Assembly: GCA_030407005.1 (NCBI GenBank)
Contig: JAUDYN010000003.1
Location: 1,488,001 to 1,552,000, forward strand
DNA: 64,000 bases
DNA from: Desarmillaria ectypa
Taxonomy: Eukaryota; Basidiomycota; Agaricomycetes; Agaricales; Physalacriaceae
Direction of reading: 5' to 3'
Shown here piece by piece: positions 21,376 through 32,190 of the stretch. The stretch's first letter is position 1, and the number at the start of each line of letters is the position of its first letter. Both the position numbers and the translations under genes were made by a program. Below the pieces are notes generated by a model, which did no database searches, was not told the origin of the DNA, and saw only the letters and a program-made list of their open reading frames with translations.

Positions 21376-24300
21376 CTAAGTGTGCTTCCGCTTTTTGTTG
21401 GCCTTCTCAATACGCTTCTTTGCTCGGAGCTATAGTGATCACATTCAGTACGTCTCTAGACTATAAGGCGGTTAATTACCTCTTTCTTCATTCTGGAGTC
21501 CACCATAGTATATCGACCCTTGACGCCTTTCGGTCGACCCTTGACTCCTTTGTGGTCCCCTTTTGCGACAACGACTTTTATCTCCTTCTTGGTCTTCCCT
21601 CCAGAAGACATCCCTTTCCGCATAAGCTTCTCAATTTGCTGCGCTTTCTCTCTCTCTGTCATGTCAGCAGTGTCGTTAACGCCCTCAGCCTTTCTCATCG
21701 CCTTCTCCAGTCTCTGTGCCGCTCTGAACTTCTTTCGACCTTTAGCTTCGGCTATCTTCTTGATAGGACGGGCATCCAAAGCCCGTTGTTTGGACCGAAG
21801 GGCAGCAACAGCTTCCTTTGTGACTGGCAAATTTGGTTTGTAGTGTTTTGATTCGTCGTCCAAAAACCACGAGGGAAGACCATCCTTGGAGTTAAGAGAA
21901 TAACGATTAAAACCGTCATTGATCAGCTGTGTCCGTGTCTTTTCGCGGTTGACCAGCTGCTGAGCAAGTGTGACAGCTTCGGGTGTTGCCAGTCCCAATG
22001 CTAAGATTCTGTTAGGAAAGACGCATGCCAGGAAGATTTTTTTCCAAGCTAACCTTTGATTTTAGCTTGCTTCGCCTCGTCCGAGTTTTCGCCTTCAACA
22101 TCCCACATATCTATATCATCATTTTCCTGTACAGGAACGATTTCGAAGTCGTCGTCGTCGCCGTCGTCTTCATGCTGTGATTCTAATGTCTAAAGACAAT
22201 GATATTCCAGAACTTGCTGAAAGAGCATTTAAAACATACCTGGAAGTCCTCCTCAACACCATCAGATTCATCTCCATCAGAAATATCGTCTAGGTTGCCC
22301 ATGTTTGCAAACACATCTCGGCTGAACCAGGCACTGGCCGCTTGACTACCAGGCTCCCGCAGCTTCGTGACTAAACGGGTCTTTTTGGAACCGTCAGGAG
22401 CCTCATCAGCGCGTCGGCGCTTCTTCGATAGAGCATAGTCGATATCGCTCTCGTCGTCAGAGCTCTCATCGTCATCATTGTCCTTGGCCTGCTGCAGCAT
22501 ATCGTAGCCACCGTCTTCAAATCCTGATTCTTCGTCACTATTTCCGTCTTCGGACCCTTTGATCCCTCCCCATTCTTCTCTATGCGCGTTCTTCTCCCTC
22601 GCTTCCTTGACTTTGAATTTTGCATCGTGTTCACGGAGGCGATTCCGGTAAGCATCGTATAGTCCATCCAATTCCGTCTCTAAGCCTAGCAGTTTTCTCT
22701 CCCTCTCCTCATCGGAATTCAAGGCGTCGTCGTCATCGCTAGTATTCTGTCCGGCTTCGATGTCGTCATCATCGCTTCCTTCACCGTTAACAAATTTTGT
22801 AAGAATCCCTCGCCGCCGAAGATGATTTTCAGTGGTTTCCAAATTGAAGATATCGTCTTGGCCAACGCCAAGGGAGGCGTCTTGCTGGTCCAAACCAATG
22901 TCTAGCGGAGCTGTCATTTGAAGCTGCATACGTTGTAGAGTTCGAGTGCGTATTTCATTAGCTCGTCTTCGTTCTCGCTTGCTTCGTGCGGCAGCCTCTG
23001 CATTGAGCCGCTCCAACTATGGTGCATGATTAGTTCCACGCCATCACCATAAAATGTGTCAACTTTCCTCGTCCTGGATTTGCTGCTCCTCATCGACCTC
23101 CTCTGTTACTTCTATGGCTTCTGTTATTTCCTTGGTTTCCTCAGTCTTTACATCTATACCAAGCTACTAGAACGTGAGACAAAGAAAGATAAAGTCCAGG
23201 CAATGCAACTCACTTCTTCTCGCAGAGCTGATCTCCATTTTAACAAAGCCTTGAAATCACCCCTGCCTAAAACCTTTAAGTCGTCTAGATTCACTTTGAC
23301 ATCCGCGGTAGTAATGAGCAAGTCCAACCACCTAGGAAAAGAGGAGGTCAATACCACGTTGCCATAGAGAAAGCGCAACTTACGTTTTCTCTTCCTCAGT
23401 ATCGAATATAATTCTGTTCACGGATCCGAGTACGGAAATAGGATCTGAACTATTCACGAATTCCGAGACAGGACATGCTTTGAATAAAGTATAATCTCCA
23501 TCAGCATAACCATCTCGTTTCCGTCGCTTCTTTTCCGGTTGGAAGACGTTGGCTTGGGCATGACTATTAAGAACACCTTTGTCGGTACCTTCAGATACCG
23601 AAGCAGCCAGATCCTTGAAGACATGCTTGGGGTCGAGGAATTTGGGGTCAATGTGTTTAGGCGCATAGAAATCCCTGCATACGACGAAAATTTCTGCTGA
23701 AACGTTCCTGGTATGTCCCTTCAACTGCGTGTATAATGATGACGAAGGCTGCGACGTACCTGGACGAAGGAGGTTTCGTCGCTTCTACCTTTCTAAACAA
23801 CTGATTGAACACCCAAATGAGGTTGTTGTAATCCGCACTGCGGAAAACCTTGGTCACAAATGTTCCACCTTTTATCAAGAACTCCACTGCTAGTTTCAGA
23901 CTCATTAAAACGAGTTCGGATTGACTGTAGGCATCTTGAATCCATGCAGTTCCGACATTGGGGGCACCATCATGAAGAACGATATCGGCTTTCCAGTCCT
24001 TCAGTTCCCCTCGAAGGAGGTTTCGACATTGACATGTAGTGATATCCGAAGCGAATGTTACCACTCGAGGAATTGGCTTGATTGGCACAAGGTCGACACC
24101 TGGATTCAAGTTAGGCGTCTCCAGCTGAGCAAATAAATTCGAGATACTCGCCAACAATAACGCTGTTGATGGGCATATATTTACTGGCAACTTGAAGCCA
24201 TCCTCCAGGTGCAGCACAAAGATCGATACAGCATCTCGCTGACTCTAAAAATGCATACTTTTTGTTGAGTTGAATAAGTTTGAAGGCCGAACGTGCGCGG

Positions 24301-24425
24301 TATCCCTGCTCTCTTTAGAAGATAGTTGTGGATACGACAACAAGTGGAGAAAAAAATGCTTACTTTGCAAGTTTGTAGTACTTGTCCAAGCGACCCTTCC
24401 CCGTTTTCTTCTGAGCCTTCCCCAT
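21376..24425 (-). CDS. SPB1: SPB1 (FtsJ-type) 27S pre-rRNA 2'-O-methyltransferase
   Basis: AdoMet-dependent methyltransferase of large-subunit biogenesis. It starts [21 protein letters not shown], followed by [17 protein letters not shown] (first catalytic Lys) and [15 protein letters not shown] (AdoMet loop), [24 protein letters not shown] (catalytic Asp) and [14 protein letters not shown] (second Lys); the final Glu should lie near [10 protein letters not shown]. These form the FtsJ K-D-K-E set. A long middle region with acidic runs and the SPB1-specific C-terminal domain ([14 protein letters not shown]) follow. A 3' intron leads to the last exon, [17 protein letters not shown], ending at TAG 21376-21378. 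Stopping at the unspliced ORF would miss this basic tail. Divergent with the TMEM256-like gene, 131 bases apart. Confidence 0.93.
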
Positions 24426-24556
24426 GGTACGAAGAGTAAGTAGACAAGAAAAAAGATGGCGTTCGGCCCGATAACTCCGAAAGCAAACACGGCGCAATAA
24501 GTAAGCAACGCAACTTTCTTATAGGCCCTTTGCCTTCAAGCTTCAAGCCCCGTTGC

Positions 24557-25142
24557 ATGCCACAATCAGAGCCATTCTTGCCAAGGCGAAATATAAGAAC
24601 TTTTCCTGGTCCCGGACTGTTGTGGAGGACTGGTGCTGTCTTCGGTCGGTCTCTTTGCTATACTCTACGATTCTGAGTCTACGAGTTCGGGCTGACATGT
24701 ATACCATCCAGCTACGGCGGGCATCATTTCCGGTGCTTTTGGAGCGCATAGCTTGCAGGGTAGACCTGGTATGACCCCCGACAAGGTTGCTGCTTTCAAG
24801 ACTGCGTCCCAATATGCTGTGAGTTGTACTGTTCACTGTCGTCACATAGAAAGCGGTTGTAATCTTTCGCTTAAGATTTTCAACGGCCTGGCACTGTTAT
24901 TGGTGTCTATGCATCCTCGATTTGCATTCCATCCCTTTGCCGGACCTGCCATCGCCGCAGGAGGACTTCTGTTTTCAGGATCAATATTCGCCTTGACCCT
25001 GAACAGCAAATTGAAGCCTTTGGGTCCTGTGACGCCACTAGGTGGAGTTGTTCTCATTGCAGGGTAAGTTTTTGAGTTGAATATGTACGTTATTCTGGTT
25101 CTGATGAGAGGAATATACAGGTATCTCTCCCTTGCTATTTGA
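24557..25142 (+). CDS. TMEM256/DUF423 small membrane protein
   Basis: Four exons, 24557-24644, 24712-24818, 24876-25063 and 25121-25142, all in phase, give 134 residues. After a short polar start (MPQSEPFLPRRNIRTFPG) come the family marks LLWRTGAVFATAGIISGAFG, AHSLQGRPGMTPDKVAAFKT and ASQYAIFNGLALLLVSMHP, then helices AAGGLLFSGSIFALTLNS and TPLGGVVLIAGYLSLAI. DUF423 proteins (bacterial YgdD, animal TMEM256) are four-helix membrane proteins of unknown role. The last exon supplies only seven codons; it is chosen because it completes the final helix exactly as in the family. No damage is seen. Confidence 0.85.
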
Positions 25143-25867
25143 TACATCTCATAAACTTGTATGCTGGTCGTTGTGACTGCATTTCTCATTTTGTTTCCTA
25201 CAGAATGGTATATCCTTACAGCTTCACTTTTTGGTTGTCTCGGTAGTACGTGTAAGTTAAGCTTCGGGCATTGGCTTTTTCAATCACGGGAACGCGTCTG
25301 TTCTTATATGTTTGAATGACTGTCGCTCTAGGGTTGCCTCGAGTGTCGGATGTTGGTCTTTCTACATAAAATGGCGGCTTAGACTCATGCATTTTCGTTG
25401 TCGAGGTTCCTGATGATTCTTGAAATCATGGTACTTCGTACCACATTGCTTTTATTGAAGCCAAAGAATGCAAAGAATGCACAGCAGACCAAATCAAAGT
25501 GCCGATTAAAGTGTGCCTGGACCTTCAGAATGTCGTTTAGCCATACTTATTCTTCTACAGCAAACTTGGGTAATTTAAATTTAGAGGCGCGTGAATGGAT
25601 CACATGACTTACGCGTCGTGAAACTCCGCTGTCACTTGTCACAGTGACACTGCTGTAAACAACGAAATTTGCACCTTGACCTCCACCTTCCTCCTCCCCC
25701 TCTTTCACTTTTTGGATACTGCAACCCGCGCTTCCGCTCTCCTCTTGTTATCTAGCTATTCCAACCATCGCCTCGGAGGGCAGCGTCTTTTATAGTATTT
25801 TAAGTACGCGTCAACCCTGTTACCTTGGTATCTATGTGGCCTCATTAAGACTCTTCTCGCAGCCAGT
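25143..25867. other. Intergenic region before the zinc-finger-like gene
   Basis: Holds the 3' UTR of the TMEM256-like gene and the promoter of the next gene. A pyrimidine-rich tract lies at about 25675-25745 (CCTCCACCTTCCTCCTCCCC), as often found just before fungal transcription starts. Short open frames here look like chance. No repeats or RNA genes were seen. Confidence 0.5.
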
Positions 25868-27638
25868 ATGGACTCAATGTCCACTACACAAACTACGGCA
25901 GTGAAGGCCAATCCTTCTTTCGCGCCATCCTTGTCGTTTTCAGGGTCTTCGTCGACCGCGTCAGTCCCAAGACCACTGAAACGGCACTTAACGTCAGACC
26001 TCGACTTCCTCGCTCCTGCAGCGGCAACCTTCAAACCACACCCTTATACTCCCGCCAACCTGTCAAATTCCAATCTTACTGGATCTCGCAATCGGTACTT
26101 ACACAGTACGCGTCAGCAAAACCGCGCCGCCGCTACTTCACCCCCTCTCACTCTTGATGTCTCCGAGAAAGACCCTGATGCTGTATTTATCCGCCCGCCT
26201 TTCGACTCCTTCCCAGGTGCAGATACATTTCCAGAGGGCCTCACTTATACTTTGATGGCTGACCATCCCGACTGGTTCCTTGACCCCAAGGACTACCTGC
26301 CTCTAGAGGGACCCTCTTTCAAACCAGATGCTATTCCTTATCCTCCATACTTGGAGCCACCTCGAGGGTGGTGTCCAGCCAAGAAGAGAGACTTGAAGGA
26401 CAAAGGACCTGATGGTTGGGCTGAAGGCGAAGAGCCACGTCTTCGTTGCACTTTCTGCAGGCGACACTATGCCGGCGTAAACGCCAAGAGTATGTGGAGG
26501 AGGCATGTTTTTGAAAAGCACAAAGTCGCCATGTCAAATCGTCGTGAAGGGTGCGAGCGCCCCCGTGGACGGGGCTCTACTAGTATGTTTCTATCACCGC
26601 TTTCTTTCTGGTATCTCATAGCAATTCATAGAGGAAAACAGGCAGCCAGGAACCCTTAAAGAACAGACTCTCGATAGCGTCATTGGTATGGAAGTCGCTC
26701 CTCAGACCAGTACGCGCAATACCACGCATAAGTCTAAATTCCATTCTCTGTTACCTGTGTCGCGCAGCCAGGGGGATGTGCCAGCTCTCTCATTATCCGC
26801 TGATAACGCCTCTACCTCGCGGCCCTCTCGTTCACCACCGTTGACACCTCCCCCATTGCCATCGTCCGATGCGTTGGAAACAAATTGCTTATCGCCTTGT
26901 CCTGCACCTTTTCCGTCGTCTCCTTATGATCCTTCCCTGACACCCTCATTCCGTCATTGCTCCCCTAGCCCTCCCTCCGAACACCCTTGGAGATATCCCA
27001 GTCCTAGCCATCCTCTGTATTCGCGTCAATGCGAAATATCCCTGAGCGATCTACGCTCTCCAATTGCCAAGAAAGGCATTCAGAGTGGTGCCAGTCCTAA
27101 GACTGGTACACCGGAAGCATTGCTACGCAAATTTGGTCCCCTTGTGTCTCAGGCCTTGGATTCTGAAATCATCTCATGTCCTTCTTTGCCGTTATCTTCC
27201 CCTTCCTCTCTGAAGGGGCTAAATTCTCCATTGCCTGGTTCAGCGACATCCTGGCGTCCCCCGTTCCACCCAAATTCGCCTTTTTCATTGAGCGTCCAGC
27301 TAACGCAACATCATAACTTAACTGCCCCCAGTGAGGACTGGTTTCCGAGGTTCGAAGACTCACTGATGTCAACGCTTGAGCCGCCAGCGAAGACATCAAT
27401 TGAGTTCACCAGCGAGAGCCCAATATTAAGAAGTCGAACACTTCCTCACCATTCAGGCCTAGGAATAGGTTTGTTAGAACCTTTCACATTTCTCGGCGAT
27501 CCTTCGCATGGAGAGGATGACGATGAAGCCGAAGTGGAGGAGGTACTCATCGCGGTCAGTCAGTCCCCGGCAGAAAACAACTCTAGGGACCCATCTCCAC
27601 CTTTCAAAAGAAGAAAGCTTGTCGATGTCTTCGGATAA
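25868..27638 (+). CDS. Zinc-finger-like protein with long disordered tail
   Basis: Two exons, 25868-26582 and 26632-27638 (49-base intron), give 573 residues. The N-terminal third contains conserved-looking text (FPEGLTYTLMADHPDWFLDP, PYPPYLEPPRGWCPAKKRD). At about residues 194-219 a finger-like motif, CTFCRRHYAGVNAKSMWRRH followed by VFEKH, has Cys-x2-Cys and two His at C2H2-like or BED-like spacing. The remaining residues are Ser/Pro-rich with many SP and TP sites, an acidic patch (HGEDDDEAEVEEV) and a terminal nuclear-signal-like PFKRRKLVDVFG. A nuclear DNA-binding regulator is the likely role, but I know no characterised member. It resembles a family seen repeatedly in mushroom-forming fungi without assigned function. 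Confidence 0.75.
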
Positions 27639-28164
27639 AGGTAGCTGGTTTCCCGCACCTCTTTTGATTTGACCTTCTGCTGTTGCGTCTACTCTAATAT
27701 CTCGCAAATATTGTTCATTTCTTGTTGTCGTTTTCCATGTCTTTCAGCCTATTTATTATCTTTGATCTGTTGCCAGTGCCATGGTGGTACTGCAGGCTGT
27801 CCATATGCATGAACCATCACTTGTACATACTTTTCCCGTATCTAGTTGTACCGCTATCATGTATCCCATACTGTAATTATGGAATTGTCTGTAAGATAAC
27901 GCAATATAGAACAGTACTACAACAGACATGCGAAACGATCAAACGACCCAGTAGTTGGCGGATTCTTTCCCTTTGTACAGAGGCAGGTTGTATCCTTTTC
28001 GTGGGTTGATTGTTTTAGGCTCATTCTACCATTAAAATATGGTAAGATAAAGAACAGATACATAACAGATACATAAAAAAAGTCCTACATAGTGAAGAGT
28101 CTTGGTGCAACTCGAGGAAGAAAATCAGTCCATCACTAAGACGGAAAAAAAGACGAAGAAATAC
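27639..28164. other. Gap after the zinc-finger-like gene
   Basis: Contains the 3' UTR of the upstream gene and, further on, the stretch that would follow the first exon of the truncated eIF2B-epsilon fragment. A near-tandem ACAGATACATA duplication lies at about 28054-28075. There is no exon-like sequence continuing the fragment. Confidence 0.45.
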
Positions 28165-28284
28165 TCGAGTCGTTAACGGCTTGAACCGTTTGTTAAAACT
28201 GTCCGCAAGAACTACAGCCTGAAGAACGTCGTCTTCAGCTCCAATCAATTTATCCTTCCCGTGGCTGGAAGACTTGGGCGCCAT
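28165..28284 (-). pseudogene. Truncated 5' fragment of eIF2B epsilon (GCD6)
   Basis: From the ATG at 28284 the minus strand reads 40 codons containing AEDDVLQAVVLADSFNKRFK and then PLTTR. This is the start of the nucleotidyltransferase-like domain of the eIF2B epsilon subunit (LQAVVLADSFNKRF is its family mark). Right after it is a GT (GTATTTCTT) that would be the donor of intron 1. No later part of the roughly 700-residue protein follows: 28021-28164 is non-coding and the next gene lies beyond. It is therefore a gene fragment, probably from a partial duplication that kept promoter plus exon 1; the full gene is presumed elsewhere. A short protein from this piece would lack all catalytic parts. 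An assembly break is the alternative. Confidence 0.65.
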
Positions 28285-29486
28285 GACCGTCAAGACATGG
28301 ATGAATGTAGAAGACCACACCACGTTGACTACCCTCTTAGTGACACATGCGTCATTACCGTTTACGACTTGAAACTCAGGACAGACATGTTCGCGCCAAA
28401 AAAAAAAATCAATATGGAAGCGGAAGCGATTACAGGAAGCCTAATGACATGGGAGCACGATCCGATAAAAAGGATGGGTATTCAATCAGAATCGAATTAA
28501 TAAGAAACGGATAAGGCTCGTCGTGATAATGGTGTTGAAGCATGCCTGGAAACTGCGTCAGCTTGCACAAAATTTCAAGCTTCAATGAAGAGTGGACGCA
28601 TTGACCAATAGGGAGAGCGGCGGTGGCGGCATCAAAACGGTATAAATGCCGTTGCATGCCGAACAATTGGCTATTGCTGCACCAGGCGATTTCGCACACC
28701 ATCATGACCCTATTGGAGATCCTGCATGTGCCTGATTTAGCCTTATTATGTCACTCTTTTCTAATATATTCTTATCGCAAATTATAAAGTATTAGTGTAG
28801 TCTGAGAATCCTAATATTTTGTCAGAATTATTTTATGAATGTGCTCACTTATCTCCCATCAAAAATATCTTGATAGGTCCTGTAGTTTAAAATTTTGTTA
28901 ATGTAGAATATAACGTCACGTGTCGTATCTTTGACCTTATGAGGCCGTATAATGCCGTATAATGCCTTATATAGCATTAAATAGCCTTACTACAGGAGAG
29001 TCGACGTTATAATATATTATATTCCAAAGTAAGGCACTTACAAAATGTCCAACAGTCAACACAGCATTTCAACCGTTGTCATGCAAACATTTCGCTGAGA
29101 CCGATGAGCTGGAATGATTGCCCATTTCTTTATCAATCCCCATCATCTGTTCGCTCCTTCAAAGGCGCAGAGGGGGGGTTTCAAGGGCACCTTTTGCTCG
29201 TTTTCTGTCACACGGACCTTTCTTTTACTGCGAGAGATCGTAGCTGCTGGTCCTGGCCGTCATTCCTTTCGCCTTCTTTCCCTTTCCTTTCTTCTGACTT
29301 GAGGCCTCGGGTTAGGCTTGCTTCAAAAACCCTTCGTCCAAGCTGGAATTCATAAAGCCATTCGACCTTTTTTGTCCGGACGACCGCTTGATTGTGATCA
29401 AGCATTTCTTCTTCACATTGTCAACTTCTATATCCCTACCGGCGTTGCGGATCTGTACAACTTCTCAGAACGCTATATGGATCAGA
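28285..29486. other. AT-rich gene-poor gap
   Basis: Between the eIF2B epsilon fragment and the 7-TM gene. The part at 28720-29050 is clearly richer in A and T than its surroundings, with short repeats (see 28944-28973). The rest may hold the promoter copied with the fragment and the 5' leader of the 7-TM gene, whose immediate upstream region is pyrimidine-rich. I see no intact gene or transposon end. Confidence 0.45.
28944..28973. repeat. Short tandem repeat GCCGTATAAT with degenerate third copy
   Basis: Two exact copies of GCCGTATAAT are followed by GCCTTATATA, then a further related string (GCATTAAATAGCCTTA). It sits in the AT-rich island and may be the remnant of a small non-coding element or a slippage product. 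Confidence 0.5.
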
Positions 29487-32073
29487 ATGCCAACAACAAC
29501 TGTTGCATATCTCTCTCTGAGTGATGACACTGCAGTAAGTCATGCTTTCTTAGGTGCTACGCTGAGCCGACTCGGATGTTTCATAGGTGGAGTCAGTTTT
29601 GGCAGACATCCCATTCTTCTGCGTAGGAATTCTGGCGTTTGGTATTTCGACTTTTTTTCTTGTAATGAAACAAGTGAATTTGTAGGTCCTCAGAATAATC
29701 ACATGTATCACTTGCTCATGCTCGATTCTATTTAGACCTTCACTATACCTTTATCTATCGGCTCTGTCGGCCTTTACAGCTTCTATCTTCGATTTAAGCC
29801 AACTTCTCGTGAGGGGCAGCTATAACGTCGTCCGAGGCTATGATACAGACTCAGTCCGAGGTCTTATCAATACTAGAGAAGTCAGTCTTGCTCTGTCAGT
29901 TGGTCTTCGTTTCATGTTCTTTTGGACGTTCGTCGCTCAGCGTCCTCGTGGTGAACCACCCCCCATTCTTCAAGAGGATTGTAAGGCTGAGTATGAACCT
30001 CGATATCATGCCCACAGCGCCAGCTGGCAGCGTTGGGGGTATCTTGGTTTCTTTCTCAAGTGGGGCCTTTTGGCACTCACGGTGGCCATCCTTATCATGC
30101 AGATCATCTGGAGAATCATTCAGCGTCAATTTGGGCTGATATACACGGTGGAATCCACCATGGAGATCGTGGCCTCTTCGTTATTCATTCTCAAATTATT
30201 CCTCAACATCTTTCTCTCCCCCGTCAGTCCCTGGTGGCTACGGTTCCTTTCTTACCTGGGTCCCATTACCGCTCTGTTGATAAGTTTCGGGATAGGTATC
30301 GGACAATTAGTACTTTGTGCGTTCTCTGATCAGTGCCATTCTAGTCATCGTCACTCATTGCGTTTGTAGTCGCTTTCTCGGAAACCACTCTTGGTCGATT
30401 TCTTCAAGCTATAGAGTTATACATCTTGATTGTATTCCTCCTGATGGATACTTTCTACATAACCCCAGAAATCCGCCGACATCAGGTACGGAAGGCACCG
30501 GCCTCTTCATTTAATGGTCTGGGTGGATTCAGAAGCTCCGAGATTCTACCCAGGCAGACTCTCAGCGCTGGGACAATTGATCACAGCGACATCCATAAAT
30601 CTACACGAACCACCGAAGAGCCAGCCGTATTATCGGGACCTAGTTCCAACGGACATGCCCCCTTATTTTTGTGGGATAGGAACGACCCAGAGCTAGGTAG
30701 TTCTGCTGGCCGGCGACGCAGTTCTACCATGGAGATTGTCTATCCCGCTTCTGATATGCGGATGAGCCCACAGTCGCTGCAAATCCAGTCGGATACCGAA
30801 GACGCGCCACTTCCCCTGCCCGTGCCTCATGAAGAGCTCACTCCGACAAGTAAAGACGAGGCCTTGCCTCCTCTGCGACCCAAGACGGGTGTCTCTTTAT
30901 CTTCACATTATCTGGAAGTTCATAGTTCATCTTTACCCACCCCACAACCCACTTTTGTTTCGGAAGTCTCTCGCCCTGGCCCTGCTTCCCCGATATATGG
31001 GCTGAATGGTACCATCAGGGCTATAGGAGACAACTCGTCAACCAGAACCAAAAACGAATCGCTGAATTCTCGCAGTACAACATCTTTTGACGAACTCCTG
31101 CGCCAGCAAAGCGAGCTCGATCAAAGCATCGCTGCGCTTCGCCTATTCTCTCCCGAGGTATCAACCGCAACCTTTTCGGATACAAAGGATTTAGCTGCCC
31201 CAGGCGCGCCAAAGAAATCGTCATCAATGGCCCCCACAGCGAGTACGGGTACCAACTCATATATCGGGACTAAAGCGGATTCTTCTTCAGTTCCGAGTGA
31301 ATTTTCCTTGAGCATCTTTCCTGAACCTCCAATGGATGGTTCTGGCCTTCCGGACACTCCTGTTGCTTCAATCGCGGGACGGAACATGATAATTCGGCCT
31401 AGACCAGAAAATGTCTCGTTTGACATTCTGTCACCTACTATCGATGAAGTTCCTTCAATACCTACTTCGCCTAATGAACTAGATACCAGACGGTTTGATT
31501 CAGCTGGAACTCAATATGACGTAACGTCTTTCATTGGCGGTGAGTTTCAATCCATCAGAGCACTCGATTTATCTGTATCTAAAGGCATTTTCAGGTTTGA
31601 CCCATCCGTCAGATAGCCAGCAGCCCTCGATTATCTTCAAAGGGACAGACTTGAGCGATGTTGAATCAATGGATGAAAGTCCTACTATAGTTACAGGGAC
31701 AAACAGGTCTATGCGACCACTCCTGCTGAATTCAGCGATGCCGTCGTTGGCCTCTCTACCTTCAAGGGAGAATTCTTCTTCACTTAATCCAGTCTCCGCG
31801 CGACAAACTGCGGCACTACGACCGTTTCTATTGGGAAATGCGACATCATCGTCACTCTCGAGTACAATGCTTACTACTCCATATGTTTCGCGAAACCCGC
31901 CTATTGGGCCACGTAGGCCAATACCTATATTGGGGCGGTCTGTCGGTTATCGGCTTTTAATCAGCGGTCCCAAGCCAACGGAAGGAGTGGAAGAGCCCGA
32001 CGCATATGAACGACCGCGGCAGGCACCGCCCATTCTCTCGGAGCCATCGAGTGGTACAGAAAGACTGACATAA
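29487..32073 (+). CDS. Seven-helix receptor-like membrane protein with long disordered tail
   Basis: Five exons (29487-29534, 29587-29681, 29736-30316, 30370-31539, 31595-32073) join in phase to 790 residues. Seven hydrophobic segments occur in the first 310: FFCVGILAFGISTFFLVM, YLYLSALSAFTASIFDL, LALSVGLRFMFFWTFVA, GFFLKWGLLALTVAILIM, MEIVASSLFILKLFLNIFL, FLSYLGPITALLISFGIGIG and AIELYILIVFLLMDTFYI. The remaining 480 residues are Ser/Pro/Thr-rich and apparently disordered, presumably cytosolic, with many possible phosphorylation sites. The topology is GPCR-like, but no known fungal receptor signature (Ste2, Ste3, cAMP, opsin Lys) is seen. Exon 2 is joined through the GTAGGT donor at 29682, which alone keeps the frame. 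Function is unknown; a sensor or signalling role is inference. Confidence 0.75.
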
Positions 32074-32190
32074 AGTCAGGACGCGTGTCGTAGAACTACG
32101 ATAAATATTAGCAACAAATTTGTATTTGTATTTTCCAAATATTTTAGGACTTCACTATGACGTCACGCGGATACTTGCTTTGCTGCTATC

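Noticed and set aside
23056..23367. Hydrophobic plus-strand ORF that resembles a small membrane protein
   Set aside because: It covers SPB1 acidic and Glu-rich exons and an intron in reverse; Glu codons read as Leu/Phe/Ser-type on the opposite strand, which explains the hydrophobicity.
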